Below are positions 18,032 to 27,270 of a stretch of 64,000 nt of DNA, piece after piece. The notes beneath the pieces were generated by a model. It worked only from the letters and a program-made list of their open reading frames with translations, was not told the DNA's origin and made no database searches. The DNA is from Alcaligenaceae bacterium CGII-47. Lineage in GTDB: Bacteria > Pseudomonadota > Gammaproteobacteria > Burkholderiales > Burkholderiaceae_B. The position numbers and the translations under genes are program-made. The DNA is taken from contig JAHTBO010000001.1 in assembly GCA_019166125.1 (NCBI GenBank), positions 553,669-617,668 on the forward strand. Reading direction: 5' to 3'. Numbering within the stretch: position 1 is the stretch's first letter; each line of letters opens with the position of its first letter.

Positions 18032-18937
18032 ATGACCCAGAAACTTACGCCTTCGACAGTTTTGCTGCTGTTGGTTCCTCCCTTAATGTGGGCGGGTAAC
18101 GCCGTCGTTGGGCGGGCGGTCTATCATATGGTTCCGCCGCTTACGTTAAATTTTCTCCGTTGGGCGCTGGCGGCGCTCCTGCTCCTGCCCATGGGCTACT
18201 CGATATTCCGCAGGGGAAGTGGTTTATGGACGAACTGGCGTCGTTACGCCTTGCTGGGCTTGCTCGGTGTTGGCCTATATAACTCGCTGCAATATTTAGC
18301 CTTGCATACGTCTTCGCCTTTGAATGTCACGCTCGTCGCTGCCAGTATGCCGGTATGGATGCTATTGATCGGCAGGATATTTTATGGCGCGGCGATCCAT
18401 CGTACGCAGATTTTCGGCTCGGTGCTGTCCCTCGTTGGCGTACTGATCATCCTCGCGCAGGGGCAATGGTCGCAGTTGCGAACGCTGCATTTTGTCGCGG
18501 GTGATTTGCTGATGATTGCAGCAACTATCTTTTTTGCTTTTTATAGTTGGCAGCTCACCCTGGCTAATGATTCGCAAGCCATCCGGCGTAGTTGGGCGAC
18601 GCTTCTTTTGGCTCAGGTGGTATATGGCGTCGTCTGGTCCGGTGCGTTTGCCGCAGTGGAATGGGGGGTTGTGGGTTGGGATATTGATTGGGGCTGGGGG
18701 CTAGGCTTGGCTCTGGTGTTTGTAGCGGTTGGCCCTGCGGTTATCGCCTTTCGTTGCTGGGGGATTGGTGTGCAAAGGGTGGGGCCGACCACGGCTGGGT
18801 TTTTCGTCAACCTGACGCCTCTATTTGCCGCGCTGCTGTCGTTATTGATGCTGGGTGATAGGCCGCGCCTCTACCATGCGTTTGCCTTTGGTTTGATCGT
18901 TTTTGGTATTGTCCTATCCGGGCGTAATAGAGGGTGA
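18032..18937 (+). CDS. EamA-family (DMT) exporter
   Basis: Inner-membrane protein of 301 residues with ten predicted helices in two repeated EamA halves: the first starts PPLMWAGNAVVGRAV, the second FVAGDLLMIAATIFFAFYSWQ. RhaT/YdcZ-like members export amino acids or metabolites. The substrate is unknown. GGTAAAG precedes the ATG only loosely. It converges on recJ with 24 bp between the stops. Confidence 0.88.
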   Translation: MTQKLTPSTVLLLLVPPLMWAGNAVVGRAVYHMVPPLTLNFLRWALAALLLLPMGYSIFRRGSGLWTNWRRYALLGLLGVGLYNSLQYLALHTSSPLNVTLVAASMPVWMLLIGRIFYGAAIHRTQIFGSVLSLVGVLIILAQGQWSQLRTLHFVAGDLLMIAATIFFAFYSWQLTLANDSQAIRRSWATLLLAQVVYGVVWSGAFAAVEWGVVGWDIDWGWGLGLALVFVAVGPAVIAFRCWGIGVQRVGPTTAGFFVNLTPLFAALLSLLMLGDRPRLYHAFAFGLIVFGIVLSGRNRG

Positions 18938-18961
18938 GTCGGGGAGGCTTGGGCTGGATGA

Positions 18962-20662
18962 TCAGGCCTGGACGACGTGCTCGATAAGTAATTGAACCTT
19001 GATTTGGCCATTCCAGGTGTTTTGTTCTAGGCGATAGACCATGTCGATCATCTCGGGTAGAGGTTTGTTTTGATTGAACCAGATGGCGTCAAAGCGCTGC
19101 GTGCCGCGCTCTAGATAGAGTTTGAGGTGCTTGTCTTTCAGTAGTCGCTGGTGAATCACCCGAAACGTATCTCTAAAAGCAGGTGGTGGGAAACCCGAGC
19201 CCCACACCTGAGCTTGCAGCATACCGGCAACCTCTGCATTGGCATATCCCGTCTCGAGTGAGCCATCCGTCTGGATCAAGGGCTCAAAATGCGTGTGGCC
19301 ACTAAGCGTCTGAACGGCCTGATCAAATTGCTGGACAAATTCTGGGTAAGCATCGGCGCGCAGTGTCAGGCCGGCGGCCATGGCATGACCACCGAACTTA
19401 AGGATTGCGTTGGGTAAGCGCTTAGAGACCAGATCGAGCACGTCGCGTAAATGGACGTCAGGGATCGAGCGGCCTGAACCCTTGAGCTCACCCGGGTCTG
19501 AGGGGGCAAAGGCCATGGCGGGGCGCCAGTAAGTTTCCTTTAATCGTGAGGCAACCAGGCCGATCACCCCCTGGTGCCAGTCCTCTCGGTAGACACAGAC
19601 GCTCGCCGCTAGGGCATCGGCCTTGATGCTGGCGAGGGCCTGGTCGCGCATCGTGTTCTCTAGTGCGCGGCGTTCGATATTGATGTCCTCGAGCTGGCGG
19701 GCCAAGGTCATGGCCTCGCCTTCATCATCGCTAATCAGGCAATGGATACCTAGGCTCATGTCAGCAAGTCGACCCGCGGCATTGATGCGTGGTCCGACAA
19801 AAAAGCCTAAATCCTGGGCGTTTGCCTGAAAGGCATCGCGTCCTGCAATGGCAAACAAGGCCCGGATACCAGGCTGCATCTGGCCTTGGCGAATGCGCTT
19901 AAGCCCTTGTGCGACGAGCAGGCGGTTATTGGCATCGAGCCTGACCACATCGGCGACAGTGCCCAGTGCAAGTAAGTCAGCCAGATGGTCCAGTCGCGGC
20001 CCGCCCTGCGGCTCAAAGCGACCCCGCAGCCGTAATTCGGCGCGTAGGGCCAGCATCAGATAGAAAATAACCCCAACGCCAGCGAGGTTCTTGGACGGGA
20101 AACCGCAGGATGACTGATTGGGGTTCACAATAGCCAGTGCCTCTGGCAGGTGATCGCCGGGCAAGTGATGGTCGGTGATGATGACCCCGATACCTGCCGC
20201 TCGCGCAGCAGCAACGCCTTCGATGCTGGCGATGCCGTTGTCAACCGTGATCAGTAAGGCCGGCTTTTTGCCTGGGCGCTGTAAGGCGAGTTCAACGACG
20301 GCGGGCGATAGGCCGTAGCCCGTCTCGAACCGATTTGGGACCAAAAAATCCACACTGGCACCCATCGCTCGCAGGCTGCGTATTCCCACCGCACAAGCGG
20401 TGGCGCCGTCGCAGTCGTAATCGGCGACGATCAGCATGTGTCGTCCGTGCTCGATAGCGTCCGCCAGAATGCGTGCTGCGTCTTTGGCCTGGCTGAGTTG
20501 CTCGGGTGGGATTAGCGCAGCCCAGCCTTCTTGGGTCTGAGAGGACGCGGTCAGGCCACGAGCGGCCCAAAGGCGTGCCATCAGCGGGTGCGCACCGCCA
20601 CGTATTAATGCCTGAACGTGCTGCGCCTTGGCACGACGCTCAGTTATGACTGGACGGACCAC
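18962..20662 (-). CDS. recJ: Single-strand-specific exonuclease RecJ
   Basis: 5'-3' ssDNA exonuclease of recombination and mismatch repair. It has 566 residues (E. coli 577). The DHH phosphoesterase motifs are clear: VADYDCDGATA near residue 76, TVDNG, and ITDHHLPGD near 160. The DHHA1 part has GGHAMAAGLT, and an OB fold closes the protein. The start is the GTG at 20662; no in-frame ATG gives the family N-terminus. It overlaps the end of the upstream RpfE-like gene, so the two are translationally coupled. Confidence 0.95.
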   Translation of the reverse strand: MVRPVITERRAKAQHVQALIRGGAHPLMARLWAARGLTASSQTQEGWAALIPPEQLSQAKDAARILADAIEHGRHMLIVADYDCDGATACAVGIRSLRAMGASVDFLVPNRFETGYGLSPAVVELALQRPGKKPALLITVDNGIASIEGVAAARAAGIGVIITDHHLPGDHLPEALAIVNPNQSSCGFPSKNLAGVGVIFYLMLALRAELRLRGRFEPQGGPRLDHLADLLALGTVADVVRLDANNRLLVAQGLKRIRQGQMQPGIRALFAIAGRDAFQANAQDLGFFVGPRINAAGRLADMSLGIHCLISDDEGEAMTLARQLEDINIERRALENTMRDQALASIKADALAASVCVYREDWHQGVIGLVASRLKETYWRPAMAFAPSDPGELKGSGRSIPDVHLRDVLDLVSKRLPNAILKFGGHAMAAGLTLRADAYPEFVQQFDQAVQTLSGHTHFEPLIQTDGSLETGYANAEVAGMLQAQVWGSGFPPPAFRDTFRVIHQRLLKDKHLKLYLERGTQRFDAIWFNQNKPLPEMIDMVYRLEQNTWNGQIKVQLLIEHVVQA

Positions 20663-21561
20663 CAGCGCCTCCAGTCCTGTTTGCCCGAAAATCGGGCGAA
20701 CCAGCCACGACGCGGCACCAAGGTCACAAAGCGCTCGCTACCGGTCAACACGAGTTCCGCGTGTGTGTTCATCGGCGCCAGGACCTCGGCCTCTAAGGCT
20801 TGGAGGCCGGCGAGCCATCCCCCCCAGTCCTGGGCCTGTAGGCAGGATAGGAGGCGGTCATCAATGATGGTGTCCGGTAATGTACGGTGCGAGAGTTGGC
20901 TGGTCTGTGCGCCGCCGTAGAGCCACAGACTATTGATCGGTGCCAGGCCTTGAGCTGCGCGCGCCAGGTTGACTGGGTGCTTGTACCAGAGCATCTGCAA
21001 GGCGTTGACCAAGCGTCGCCAGGGTTGACCGGCGATGTCTTGGGGCCACCAGTCGTTCACCGTACTGATACTGACCAGTGTTGGGCTGGCGCAATGAGGA
21101 GCGAAGCCGGTCGGAGGCACCACGCGCCATTGATTTGCACTGTCCGGTGAAAAGGCAAAACCATTTTCGGTGGCCAGCTCGTGGGCGGAATCGAGTAGAG
21201 CCTGAGCATGTTCAGCGTCGATATCCAGCGACTCGGCGGGGAGCAGGGCAGCGCCGTCGCGTGAGGGCGACATGTGGATGAGTTCAGCCAGCCATACGGG
21301 TTTATCATCGCTCACCAATTGGGCGCGCAGTGGTGCCAGACCTGCGCTAAGATGCTGTGCGGGGGTGGCCTGGAACCCGTGGGCGAGGAGTTGCCAGTGT
21401 TCGAGAGGCGTGCAGTGCGTCAGCGCGGCATCACTGAGTGTCTCGGCCATGCTACTACGCTCGAACCAACGCAGTAGCGTGGGTGAGTGGGTAGGCAGGT
21501 AAGACATGAGTTCGCGCGCTGCACCGGGATCGGGTAGGGCGCCAGGGAGTACGATTTGCAT
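20644..21561 (-). CDS. RpfE-like conserved protein next to recJ
   Basis: 305-residue cytoplasmic protein. No enzyme motif is recognised with certainty. Its position directly before recJ and its general pattern (MQIVLPGALPDPGAA..., NDWWPQDIAGQPWRRLVNALQMLWYKHPVN, NSLWLYGGA) fit the conserved protein annotated as RpfE or as an apgM-like phosphoglycerate mutase in betaproteobacteria and xanthomonads, where it neighbours recJ. The function is not established. It overlaps recJ by 19 bases and is divergent from lolC across 40 bp. Confidence 0.7.
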   Translation of the reverse strand: MQIVLPGALPDPGAARELMSYLPTHSPTLLRWFERSSMAETLSDAALTHCTPLEHWQLLAHGFQATPAQHLSAGLAPLRAQLVSDDKPVWLAELIHMSPSRDGAALLPAESLDIDAEHAQALLDSAHELATENGFAFSPDSANQWRVVPPTGFAPHCASPTLVSISTVNDWWPQDIAGQPWRRLVNALQMLWYKHPVNLARAAQGLAPINSLWLYGGAQTSQLSHRTLPDTIIDDRLLSCLQAQDWGGWLAGLQALEAEVLAPMNTHAELVLTGSERFVTLVPRRGWFARFSGKQDWRRWWSVQS

Positions 21562-21601
21562 GTGGGAATTGTAGAGTTAATCGGAAGGGGTCGTGAACAT
21601 C

Positions 21602-22873
21602 ATGTCATATGAGTGGTGGATCGGTGCGCGTTACGCCGGACTGAGCCGCACTGGGCGCGGCGGGCGCCGTGGCGATCGCTTTGTTTCGTTCATCGCGGCC
21701 AGTTCGATGGCAGGGATTGCCTTGGGCGTTGCGGCCCTGATTGTCGTGTTGTCCGTCATGAATGGTTTTCAAACGCAGGTGCGCGACCGGATGCTCTCGG
21801 TTTTGCCGCACATCGAATTATATGTACCTGGCGTGGATCATGAGCAGGTACTTGAGCAATGGAAGGGGTTAGCTGCCCAGGCCGCCCAGGATCCGGAGGT
21901 GCGCGGGGCGGCGCCCTTTGTTGCCGCGCAGGGAATGCTAGCCCGTGGCCAGGCGCTCATGGGCGTGCAGATTCGCGGTATTGATCCGGCCATTGAACCC
22001 AAAGTGTCAGATCTGACCGAGCAGATGTCCCAGGGTAAGCTCACGAGCCTTACCCCGGGTTCTTTCAATATTGTCGTCGGTAACCAACTGGCGCAGTCTA
22101 TCGGTGTGGATGTCGGTGATACGCTGCTTGTGCTCGCGCCACAAGGCTCGATATCCCCTGCAGGGTTCTCACCACGTATGCGCCAATTTACCGTTTCAGG
22201 TATTTTTTCATCGGGCTATTACGAATATGATGCGACGCTTGCATTCGTGGATGTAGAGGATGCAGCGAAGGTGTTTCGAGATAGTGGGGTCAGCGGGGTG
22301 CGGGTGCGGATCACTGATATGCAGCGTGCCCCTGAGGTGGCTCGCGACTTACTTGGGCTGCTGCCATCAACCGTACGCGCACAGGACTGGACACAGAACA
22401 ACCGGACTTGGTTTGCCGCAGTGCAAACGGAAAAACGCATGATGTTTTTGATTCTGGCGCTGATTGTGGCGGTGGCGGCCTTTAATCTACTGTCTTCGCT
22501 CGTGATGGCGGTCAAGGACAAGCAATCTGATATTGCTATCTTGCGTACGCTGGGGGCGACGCCAGGGGAAATCGCCCGAATATTCCTTGTTCAAGGGGCG
22601 CTGATTGGTGTGGTGGGGACGGTGCTTGGCGTGTTGTTTGGTACGCTGATCGCTTACAACATCGATGTGATTGTGCCATTTATCGAACGAATGCTGGGGG
22701 TGAATTTTCTGCCCCAACAGATTTATTTCATTAGCGAGATGCCGTCCAATCCAATGATGAGTGACATCGTGACGGTTGCGCTTACCTCACTTGTGCTCTC
22801 CTTACTGGCGACCCTTTATCCGAGCTGGCGTGCCGCTCGCTTGCAACCTGCACAGGTACTGCGCCATGACTGA
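21602..22873 (+). CDS. lolC: Lipoprotein-releasing ABC permease LolC/LolE
   Basis: Inner-membrane subunit that extracts outer-membrane lipoproteins and passes them to LolA. It has 423 residues with four membrane helices (about 25-50, 275-300, 320-350 and 380-400) and a large periplasmic domain between the first two. The sequence FVSFIAASSMAGIALGVAALIVVLSVMNGF is the LolC/E opening helix. GAAGGGG stands 11 bp before the ATG at 21602; a GTG at 21593 is too close to it. Only one permease gene is present, so the transporter is probably a homodimer (LolF-like use). Confidence 0.93.
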   Translation: MSYEWWIGARYAGLSRTGRGGRRGDRFVSFIAASSMAGIALGVAALIVVLSVMNGFQTQVRDRMLSVLPHIELYVPGVDHEQVLEQWKGLAAQAAQDPEVRGAAPFVAAQGMLARGQALMGVQIRGIDPAIEPKVSDLTEQMSQGKLTSLTPGSFNIVVGNQLAQSIGVDVGDTLLVLAPQGSISPAGFSPRMRQFTVSGIFSSGYYEYDATLAFVDVEDAAKVFRDSGVSGVRVRITDMQRAPEVARDLLGLLPSTVRAQDWTQNNRTWFAAVQTEKRMMFLILALIVAVAAFNLLSSLVMAVKDKQSDIAILRTLGATPGEIARIFLVQGALIGVVGTVLGVLFGTLIAYNIDVIVPFIERMLGVNFLPQQIYFISEMPSNPMMSDIVTVALTSLVLSLLATLYPSWRAARLQPAQVLRHD

Positions 22874-23558
22874 GCCTATGATGAATCGTGTCCTGAGCGC
22901 ACAGCACCTAAGCAAGGCCTACGATGAGGGCGCAGGCCGCGTAGAGGTTCTGCAAGACGTCAGTCTGCATGTGGATAAACACGAGATGGTGGCAATTATT
23001 GGGGCCTCAGGCTCGGGAAAAAGTACCTTGCTCCATATCTTGGGCCTGCTCGATGCCCCCGATAGCGGGGCCGTACAGATCAACGGCAAGGATGCATTGG
23101 GCCTGTCCGAGCAGGCGCGCAGCCGCTTGCGTAATCATGCCTTGGGCTTCGTCTATCAGTTCCATCATCTGCTGCCTGAATTCACTGCGCTGGATAACGT
23201 TGCGATGCCTTTAATTGTGCGGCGTGAATCGCGTAAGGAAGCGCGCGCGCAAGCGCAGGAGTTATTGGCGCAGGTGGGGCTTGCCGCCCGCGTGACCCAT
23301 TTTCCAGGACAACTTTCTGGGGGCGAGCGCCAGCGGGTTGCGCTCGCTCGCGCACTCGTCACGCATCCCGCTTGTGTGCTGGCCGATGAGCCCACCGGTA
23401 ATCTGGATCGCACGACGGCTGAGTCCATGTTCGCGCTGCTGAAAAGCATCAATCAGACGATGGGTACGGCGTTCATTATTGTTACACATGACGCCGTGCT
23501 TGCCGCGCTCGCCCATCGCCAGTTGTATATGAACAAGGGTCAATTGCTGGACGCCTGA
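22866..23558 (+). CDS. lolD: Lipoprotein-releasing ABC ATPase LolD
   Basis: Cytoplasmic ATPase of the Lol exporter, 230 residues. Walker A is GASGSGKST (near 51), the signature LSGGERQR, Walker B VLADEPTGNLD, and the H-loop IVTHD. The family-specific FVYQFHHLLPEFTALDNV (Q-loop and LolD motif) is intact. It overlaps the lolC stop by 8 bases, so it is translationally coupled. Confidence 0.95.
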   Translation: MTEPMMNRVLSAQHLSKAYDEGAGRVEVLQDVSLHVDKHEMVAIIGASGSGKSTLLHILGLLDAPDSGAVQINGKDALGLSEQARSRLRNHALGFVYQFHHLLPEFTALDNVAMPLIVRRESRKEARAQAQELLAQVGLAARVTHFPGQLSGGERQRVALARALVTHPACVLADEPTGNLDRTTAESMFALLKSINQTMGTAFIIVTHDAVLAALAHRQLYMNKGQLLDA

Positions 23559-23567
23559 GGAGGGCGG

Positions 23568-24404
23568 ATGCTGATCGATACGCACTGCCATCTGGATGCT
23601 GCTGAATTTGATTCAGATCGGGATGAGGTGATCAAGCGGGCCAGACAGGCAGGTGTCGGCGCCGTCGTCATCCCGTCCGTGGCACGGGATAATTTTGACA
23701 CAGTGCGCGACTTGGCCCAGACCTTTGCGGGTGGGACTTATGCGTTGGGCATACATCCGATGGCGGTGCCCACGGCACGCGATGAGGATCTGCTTATCCT
23801 GGCTGAACGGATCGAGGCGGCGCGCGATGATCCGCGCTTTGTGGCAATCGGAGAAATTGGACTGGACTTCTACGTCCCTGGCTTATGCACGCCGGCCATG
23901 CGTGAACGCCAGGAGCGCTTTTATAGCGCTCAGCTTGACTTGGCACAGCGCTTTGGATTGCCGGTGTTGCTGCACGTGCGACGGTCGCAGGATGTACTGC
24001 TTAAGCATTTGCGGCGTCGCCCTCCCATCGGTGGTATTGCCCATGCGTTTAACGGGAGCTTCCAGCAAGCTGGCCAGTTCATTGGTTTGGGTTTTGCGCT
24101 GGGAATGGGCGGGGCGATGACCTTTGAGCGGGCCTTACAGATCCGGCGATTGGCCGCACAGCTACCGCTCGAGTCGTTGGTACTGGAGACTGATGCGCCG
24201 GATATTCCGCCCGCGTGGCTTGGACAGGGTCGTCAAGCGGATGACCCGCGCCCGCGTAATGAGCCTGCCGAGGTGGCTGGTGTGGCCCGATCTCTGGCGG
24301 ATTTACGTGAGACAAGCCTGCCTGATGTGATAGCGGCCTGTGCAGAGACCGCGTATAGGGTGCTGCCTCGTTTGGCGCGTGGGCTTGGCGTGCCTACGAG
24401 GTAG
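23568..24404 (+). CDS. tatD: TatD-family metal-dependent DNase
   Basis: TIM-barrel hydrolase, 278 residues. The metal motif DTHCHLD lies at 4-10, the Glu at GEIGLDFY, His at LLHVRRSQD and AHAFNGSF, and the last Asp in ETDAPDIPP. TatD proteins act as 3'-5' DNases. This sequence is closer to the YcfH/YjjV group and could act on other substrates. AGGAGG precedes the ATG. It lies 9 bp after lolD in the lolC-lolD-tatD-comEC row. Confidence 0.92.
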   Translation: MLIDTHCHLDAAEFDSDRDEVIKRARQAGVGAVVIPSVARDNFDTVRDLAQTFAGGTYALGIHPMAVPTARDEDLLILAERIEAARDDPRFVAIGEIGLDFYVPGLCTPAMRERQERFYSAQLDLAQRFGLPVLLHVRRSQDVLLKHLRRRPPIGGIAHAFNGSFQQAGQFIGLGFALGMGGAMTFERALQIRRLAAQLPLESLVLETDAPDIPPAWLGQGRQADDPRPRNEPAEVAGVARSLADLRETSLPDVIAACAETAYRVLPRLARGLGVPTR

Positions 24405-24534
24405 ATATGTTGCCTCTTTACTTGGTATTAGCCGGGTAGGCCGGGCGTGTCCGTCTTGTCGCCTATCTGGGGCATTGAAACCGTAATCTGAACCTTTTGC
24501 CTGACGGCTTGTGTTGTCGCGCGGGGGGGAAGGC

Positions 24535-27054
24535 ATGGTTGGGCGATTGACCCTATTGGCATATGTGGGGGGTGTCGTCGTCGTGCATGGGCTCGCTGAT
24601 TTACCAGATCTGCGTTGGCCGGTGCTTGGCGCGGTAGTTTCATGCATCAGCCTGTTTATCTTTTGGGCACGCCCCACAGCGCGTGCTGGTCTGTGTATCG
24701 CCGGTGCGATTTGTCTGGGGTTTGGCCTGACCGTGTGGCAGGCACAGACACGCTTGGCAGATGAGCTGGCGCCGGGTAATGTGGACCGTGTCTCGCGGCT
24801 TGAGCTGCGTGTACTGAGCCTCGTGCGCCATGATCCGGATCGTAGACAGTTCGAGGCTCAGGTGCTGTCGGCGCGCCCTGGGGGGGTGCCCCAGAACATC
24901 ATGGTGAGCTGGTCGGCAGGCGGGTGGCGTGGTCCGTATCACGCAGCGGTTGCGCCCGAGGTCCCGTTTCCCGAGATTGCTCCGGGTCAGGTGTGGCGTA
25001 TGGCGCTCAACCTCAGGCCGATCCGTGCCGCCATGAATCAATATGCCTTCGATTATGAAGGGTATCGTTTTGCCCAGGGGGTGCGAGCCACAGGCAGCGT
25101 ACGTGGCTCGCCGGTCTTGTTGCGCGATGAGCCGGGTGTGAGCCTATCTGTGCAGGCCGAGCGTGCACGTCACTCGGTGCGTGAGGCGATGCAGCCGTAT
25201 CTGGCCGGCATGCGCTATGGACCGGTGCTGCTGGCTTTGGTGATTGGTGATCAGGCGGGGGTGAGTGCTGAGGATTGGTTGATTTTCAATCGAACAGGCA
25301 TCACGCATCTGGTCTCGATCAGCGGGTCGCACATCACAATGATTGCCGCTTTGGGTGGGATGACTGCGTTCTGGCTGTGGCGGCGTATACGATGGCGTGG
25401 GAAGCCATTGGCTGAGCGCTTGCCTGGGCAGATTGTCGGCGCCTGTGCGGCACTTATTGTTGCCTGGTTGTACTGTTTGCTTGCGGGGTGGGGGGTGCCT
25501 GCGCGACGTACGTTCATGATGCTGTTCGTGGTCGCGGCATGCACGATCTGTCGGCTGCCGATTAGTGGTTCCCGCGTGCTGGCTCTCGCAGCGATGGTGG
25601 TCGTGGTGTTGGACCCTTGGGCGGTGCTGGCCAGTGGATTCTGGTTGTCGTTCTGTGCGGTAGCCGTTCTGATTGCGGGCGGGGCGCGGCTAGATGAGAG
25701 ACCCGACGTATCGGCTGAGGCTTGGGATCAAAGGGCTGTACCGACGTTCTGGTGTCGTATGAGGCAAGGCTTGGTGTTGGCAACACGGCTACAGCTCGCC
25801 ATTACGCTCGCCCTGATGCCGATTTTGGCGTGGATTTTTCATGAGGTCTCGATCGCCTCGCCTTTGGCCAATGCCTATGCGATTCCGGTAATTGGTGCGG
25901 TGGTGACGCCATTGGCCCTGATTACAGCGGCGCTGAGCGTGATTCCGGGTGCGGAATGGCTGACTGCCGGGCTGGCTTGGTTTACCCACCAGATTTTGTT
26001 TTGGATGATGGTGCCCACCGTATGGTTGGGCACACAAACCCTGTCTCAGTTCTCTGTGGCTGCCGCGCCAGTCTGGCTCTATGCCTTGGCGATGGCAGGG
26101 GTGGTCTGGGCGTTATGGCCGACATCGTTGCGATGCTCTGGTCGTTGGTTGGGGTGGTTGTTGATGCTGCCTGCCTTGGCCTGGCAGCCTGGTCGGCCTG
26201 GACTAGGGGAGTGGGATATGGCCACCCTCGATGTTGGACAGGGTAGCGCGGTGCTGGTGCGTACCGCCAATCACACGCTGCTCTTTGATACGGGCGTGCG
26301 CCGTAGCGTGCAAAACGATGAAGGGCAACGCAGTATCCTGCCATTTTTGCGCGCCTGGGGCATACGCAAGCTTGATGTGTTGGTCGTCTCGCACAAGGAT
26401 CTGGATCATGTCGGGGGCTTGCGCAGTGTGCTGGCGGGTATGCCTGTAGAGCAGTCCTATAGCTCGTTTTCGCTATCGGCTTGGTTAAGAGCCGAGGCGC
26501 GCAAGCTCGCCGCAACACCATCCGTGCTGCCTTTGGCCGAGGTGCCCTGTCAGTACGGGGTGACATGGCAGATGGATGGTGTGTCGTTTGAGTTTCTGTG
26601 GCCGCTGCCGCCTGACGCGCTGACCGGTGCGCCACGGATAAGGCCGCGGGCAACGGCGCGCAACGAAGACAGTTGTGTGCTTCAGGTGCGTGGCGCCCAT
26701 CACTCCCTGTTGCTCACAGGTGATATTGAGGCGGCCGAGGAGGCCGCGTTGCTCGCCAGAGGCTTAGAGGCGGTTGATGTTGTGGTCGCGGCACATCACG
26801 GCTCGAAAACCTCATCCACACTCGGCTTTATCGAGCGGGTGGATGCGATACATGTGATCGCCCAGCTTGGTTCCTGGAATCGCTACGGGCATCCCGCCGA
26901 TTCGGTTCGGCAGGCTTGGCAACGCGCTGGCGCTAAGTTCTGGCAGACCGATATCCACGGTGGGGTGCATGCTCAGTCGCGCCCGGACGGGGTGACAGTG
27001 ACGAGTGTTTTGGAGTCGTCCAGACGATATTGGCACGGTAAAAGACAGCCCTGA
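24535..27054 (+). CDS. comEC: DNA-uptake channel ComEC/Rec2
   Basis: Multi-pass membrane protein that takes single-stranded DNA into the cytoplasm during natural transformation. It has 839 residues. Layout: N-terminal helices and an OB-like periplasmic domain; the competence domain (about 215-490) with ISGSHITMIAALG; then a metallo-beta-lactamase-like domain (from about 560) with TLDVGQGSAVLVR, SHKDLDHVGG and AAHHGSKTSS. The start is the ATG at 24535 with a GGGGGGAAGG run before it. It is intact, so the organism may be able to take up DNA if pilus genes are elsewhere. Confidence 0.94.
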   Translation: MVGRLTLLAYVGGVVVVHGLADLPDLRWPVLGAVVSCISLFIFWARPTARAGLCIAGAICLGFGLTVWQAQTRLADELAPGNVDRVSRLELRVLSLVRHDPDRRQFEAQVLSARPGGVPQNIMVSWSAGGWRGPYHAAVAPEVPFPEIAPGQVWRMALNLRPIRAAMNQYAFDYEGYRFAQGVRATGSVRGSPVLLRDEPGVSLSVQAERARHSVREAMQPYLAGMRYGPVLLALVIGDQAGVSAEDWLIFNRTGITHLVSISGSHITMIAALGGMTAFWLWRRIRWRGKPLAERLPGQIVGACAALIVAWLYCLLAGWGVPARRTFMMLFVVAACTICRLPISGSRVLALAAMVVVVLDPWAVLASGFWLSFCAVAVLIAGGARLDERPDVSAEAWDQRAVPTFWCRMRQGLVLATRLQLAITLALMPILAWIFHEVSIASPLANAYAIPVIGAVVTPLALITAALSVIPGAEWLTAGLAWFTHQILFWMMVPTVWLGTQTLSQFSVAAAPVWLYALAMAGVVWALWPTSLRCSGRWLGWLLMLPALAWQPGRPGLGEWDMATLDVGQGSAVLVRTANHTLLFDTGVRRSVQNDEGQRSILPFLRAWGIRKLDVLVVSHKDLDHVGGLRSVLAGMPVEQSYSSFSLSAWLRAEARKLAATPSVLPLAEVPCQYGVTWQMDGVSFEFLWPLPPDALTGAPRIRPRATARNEDSCVLQVRGAHHSLLLTGDIEAAEEAALLARGLEAVDVVVAAHHGSKTSSTLGFIERVDAIHVIAQLGSWNRYGHPADSVRQAWQRAGAKFWQTDIHGGVHAQSRPDGVTVTSVLESSRRYWHGKRQP

Positions 27055-27114
27055 AGAATTGCCTGCAGTGCATATGCTTCGCCGTGAGCGAGCCTACTGA
27101 GCCTTCGTTCATAA

Positions 27115-27161
27115 ACACTATTACTAGTGATTACTTCTTATCCGACCACAATATGTAGTAG
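27115..27161 (+). promoter_or_regulatory. Pair of NrdR boxes before nrdAB
   Basis: Box 1 is ACACTATTACTAGTGA (27115-27130); box 2 is CCACAATATGTAGTAG (27146-27161). Both fit the NrdR consensus acaCwAtATaTwGtgt well, and their starts are 31 bp apart, i.e. three DNA turns. That is the arrangement bound by the NrdR repressor in other bacteria. They lie 110-155 bp before nrdA. NrdR loaded with ATP/dATP would repress the operon. Confidence 0.85.
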
Positions 27162-27270
27162 GATAGATGCACAAATCATTTACTCTAATCTGCTCGTTTG
27201 GCCGCTGTGTTATTCGTCCCGGCGTTGGATTTCTGGTAGATCAGGGTTATTACAACTAGTCTGGAAAATC

